From: Erythrobacter sp.
GTDB lineage: Bacteria > Pseudomonadota > Alphaproteobacteria > Sphingomonadales > Sphingomonadaceae
Assembly: GCA_013214365.1 (NCBI GenBank)
Contig: JABSPI010000057.1
Coordinates: 1-5,762 of the forward strand
DNA: 5,762 nt
Direction: 5' to 3'
Made by a program: the position numbers and the translations under genes. The notes below the pieces were generated by a model that was not told the origin of the DNA, did no database searches, and saw nothing but the letters and a program-made list of their open reading frames with translations. How positions within the stretch are numbered: position 1 is the first letter of the stretch; each line of letters starts with the position of its first letter. Shown here piece by piece: positions 4,961-5,762 of this stretch.

Positions 4961-5762
4961 CCTGGCAAAAACAGCATCTTCCCTCTGATCATCCGCCGGC
5001 GAGCAGCGGCTCAATCGGCGTGCTGCTGGTCAATCTGGGCACGCCCGATGCGCCCGATCCCGGCTCGGTCAAGAGATACCTTAAACAGTTCCTGTCCGAT
5101 CGGCGGGTGATCGAAATCCCGCCAATTGCCTGGCAACCGATTTTGCGCGGCATCATTTTGAACACCCGCCCGCAAAAGAGCGCCGAGGCCTATGCCAAGA
5201 TCTGGACCGATCGTGGTTCGCCGCTGGCCGATTACACCGCGCGCCAGGCCGAGGCGATGGCCGATCTGTTCGGCGAACATGTGATCGTCGACTATGCCAT
5301 GCGCTATGGCCAACCCTCGATCGAGCAACGTCTGGGCGAATTGACTGAAAAAGGGTGCGACCGGATTTTGATCGCGCCGATGTATCCGCAATATTGCGCC
5401 GCCACCACCGCGACCGTGTTCGACGAAGTGGCGCGGGTGATGCAAGCGCGGCGCTGGCAGCCGGCCTTGCGGTTTGTGCCGCCCTATCACGACGATCCGC
5501 TCTATCTTGGCGCGCTGGCCGATGACCTCACCCGGCAAGTGGGCGCGCTCAGCTTTCGCCCCGAAGTGATGCTGTTGTCGTTTCACGGCATGCCGCTGCG
5601 CACGCTCGAACGCGGCGATCCGTATCATTGCCATTGCCAAAAGACCGCGCGGCTGTTGCGCGAACACTTGGAAAACCGGCCCGAATTTGCCGGCGTGCGG
5701 TTCGAGACCACGTTCCAATCGCGCTTTGGTCCGGCCGAATGGTTGAAGCCGGCCACCGATGA
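4957..5762 (+). CDS. hemH: Ferrochelatase (N-terminal 268 codons, cut by window edge)
   Basis: HemH inserts Fe2+ into protoporphyrin IX to make protoheme, the last step of the classical heme pathway; bacterial enzymes are cytoplasmic or loosely membrane-bound. The visible residues include GVLLVNLGTPDAP (21-33), the strongly conserved opening; KQFLSDRRVIE (43-53); GSPL (87-90); APMYPQYCAATTATVFDE (140-157); LLSFHGMP (206-213) with the catalytic His210; GDPYHCHCQKT (220-230), typical of proteobacterial enzymes; and FQSRFGPAEWLKP (253-265). The second catalytic residue, the Glu of the SDHxE motif, should lie just past the right edge. ATG 4957 is the only in-frame start upstream of the conserved opening. 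Its ribosome-binding site is poor (a CGGAC about 13 bases upstream), so translation may depend on an overlapping upstream frame. It follows the molybdo-hydroxylase gene by 93 bases in the same direction. Confidence 0.95.
   Translation, partial: MTWQKQHLPSDHPPASSGSIGVLLVNLGTPDAPDPGSVKRYLKQFLSDRRVIEIPPIAWQPILRGIILNTRPQKSAEAYAKIWTDRGSPLADYTARQAEAMADLFGEHVIVDYAMRYGQPSIEQRLGELTEKGCDRILIAPMYPQYCAATTATVFDEVARVMQARRWQPALRFVPPYHDDPLYLGALADDLTRQVGALSFRPEVMLLSFHGMPLRTLERGDPYHCHCQKTARLLREHLENRPEFAGVRFETTFQSRFGPAEWLKPATD

Noticed and set aside
5011..5718. Minus-strand frame of 235 codons opposite hemH
   Set aside because: The plus strand carries full ferrochelatase motifs; the minus frame has none.

Overview
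The window looks like chromosomal DNA from a GC-rich alphaproteobacterium, most likely a sphingomonad (Erythrobacteraceae/Sphingomonadaceae type). This placement rests on the style of the encoded proteins: a glycine-rich HflK with NPW motifs, a short Mrp/ApbC ATPase, a Tat-exported IorB-like molybdo-hydroxylase and a proteobacterial-type ferrochelatase. It was not checked by a database search. I see no mobile elements, tRNAs, rRNAs or CRISPR arrays. Coding density is very high and no gene-free stretch exceeds 100 bases.

Layout: the left quarter is on the minus strand. It holds hflK (about 337-1485) followed one base later by hflC, which runs off the left edge. A 74-base divergent intergenic region (about 1486-1559) separates these from a plus-strand run. 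That run is mrp/apbC (1560-2561), then after 4 bases a large molybdopterin-binding oxidoreductase subunit (2566-4863), then after 93 bases hemH, which runs off the right edge at codon 268.

Function: HflK and HflC form the inner-membrane SPFH complex that surrounds and controls the FtsH protease. The plus-strand genes share a metal-cofactor theme. Mrp is an Fe-S cluster carrier ATPase. The molybdo-hydroxylase subunit belongs to a family that normally pairs with a [2Fe-2S] subunit, which is not encoded here. HemH inserts Fe2+ into protoporphyrin IX. The 4-base mrp spacing and the lack of a convincing terminator before hemH suggest one transcript, but this is inference.

Points most worth a second look: (i) the 93-base leader before hemH, which can form two mutually exclusive hairpins and carries a 20-codon ORF whose stop overlaps the hemH start as ATGA; (ii) the molybdo-hydroxylase, which has no visible Fe-S partner and an altered pterin-contact loop (GGSFD where GGGFG is usual) while keeping the catalytic-position Glu and active-site Gln. 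I found no clear evidence of a wholly new multi-gene system; the genes belong to known families.
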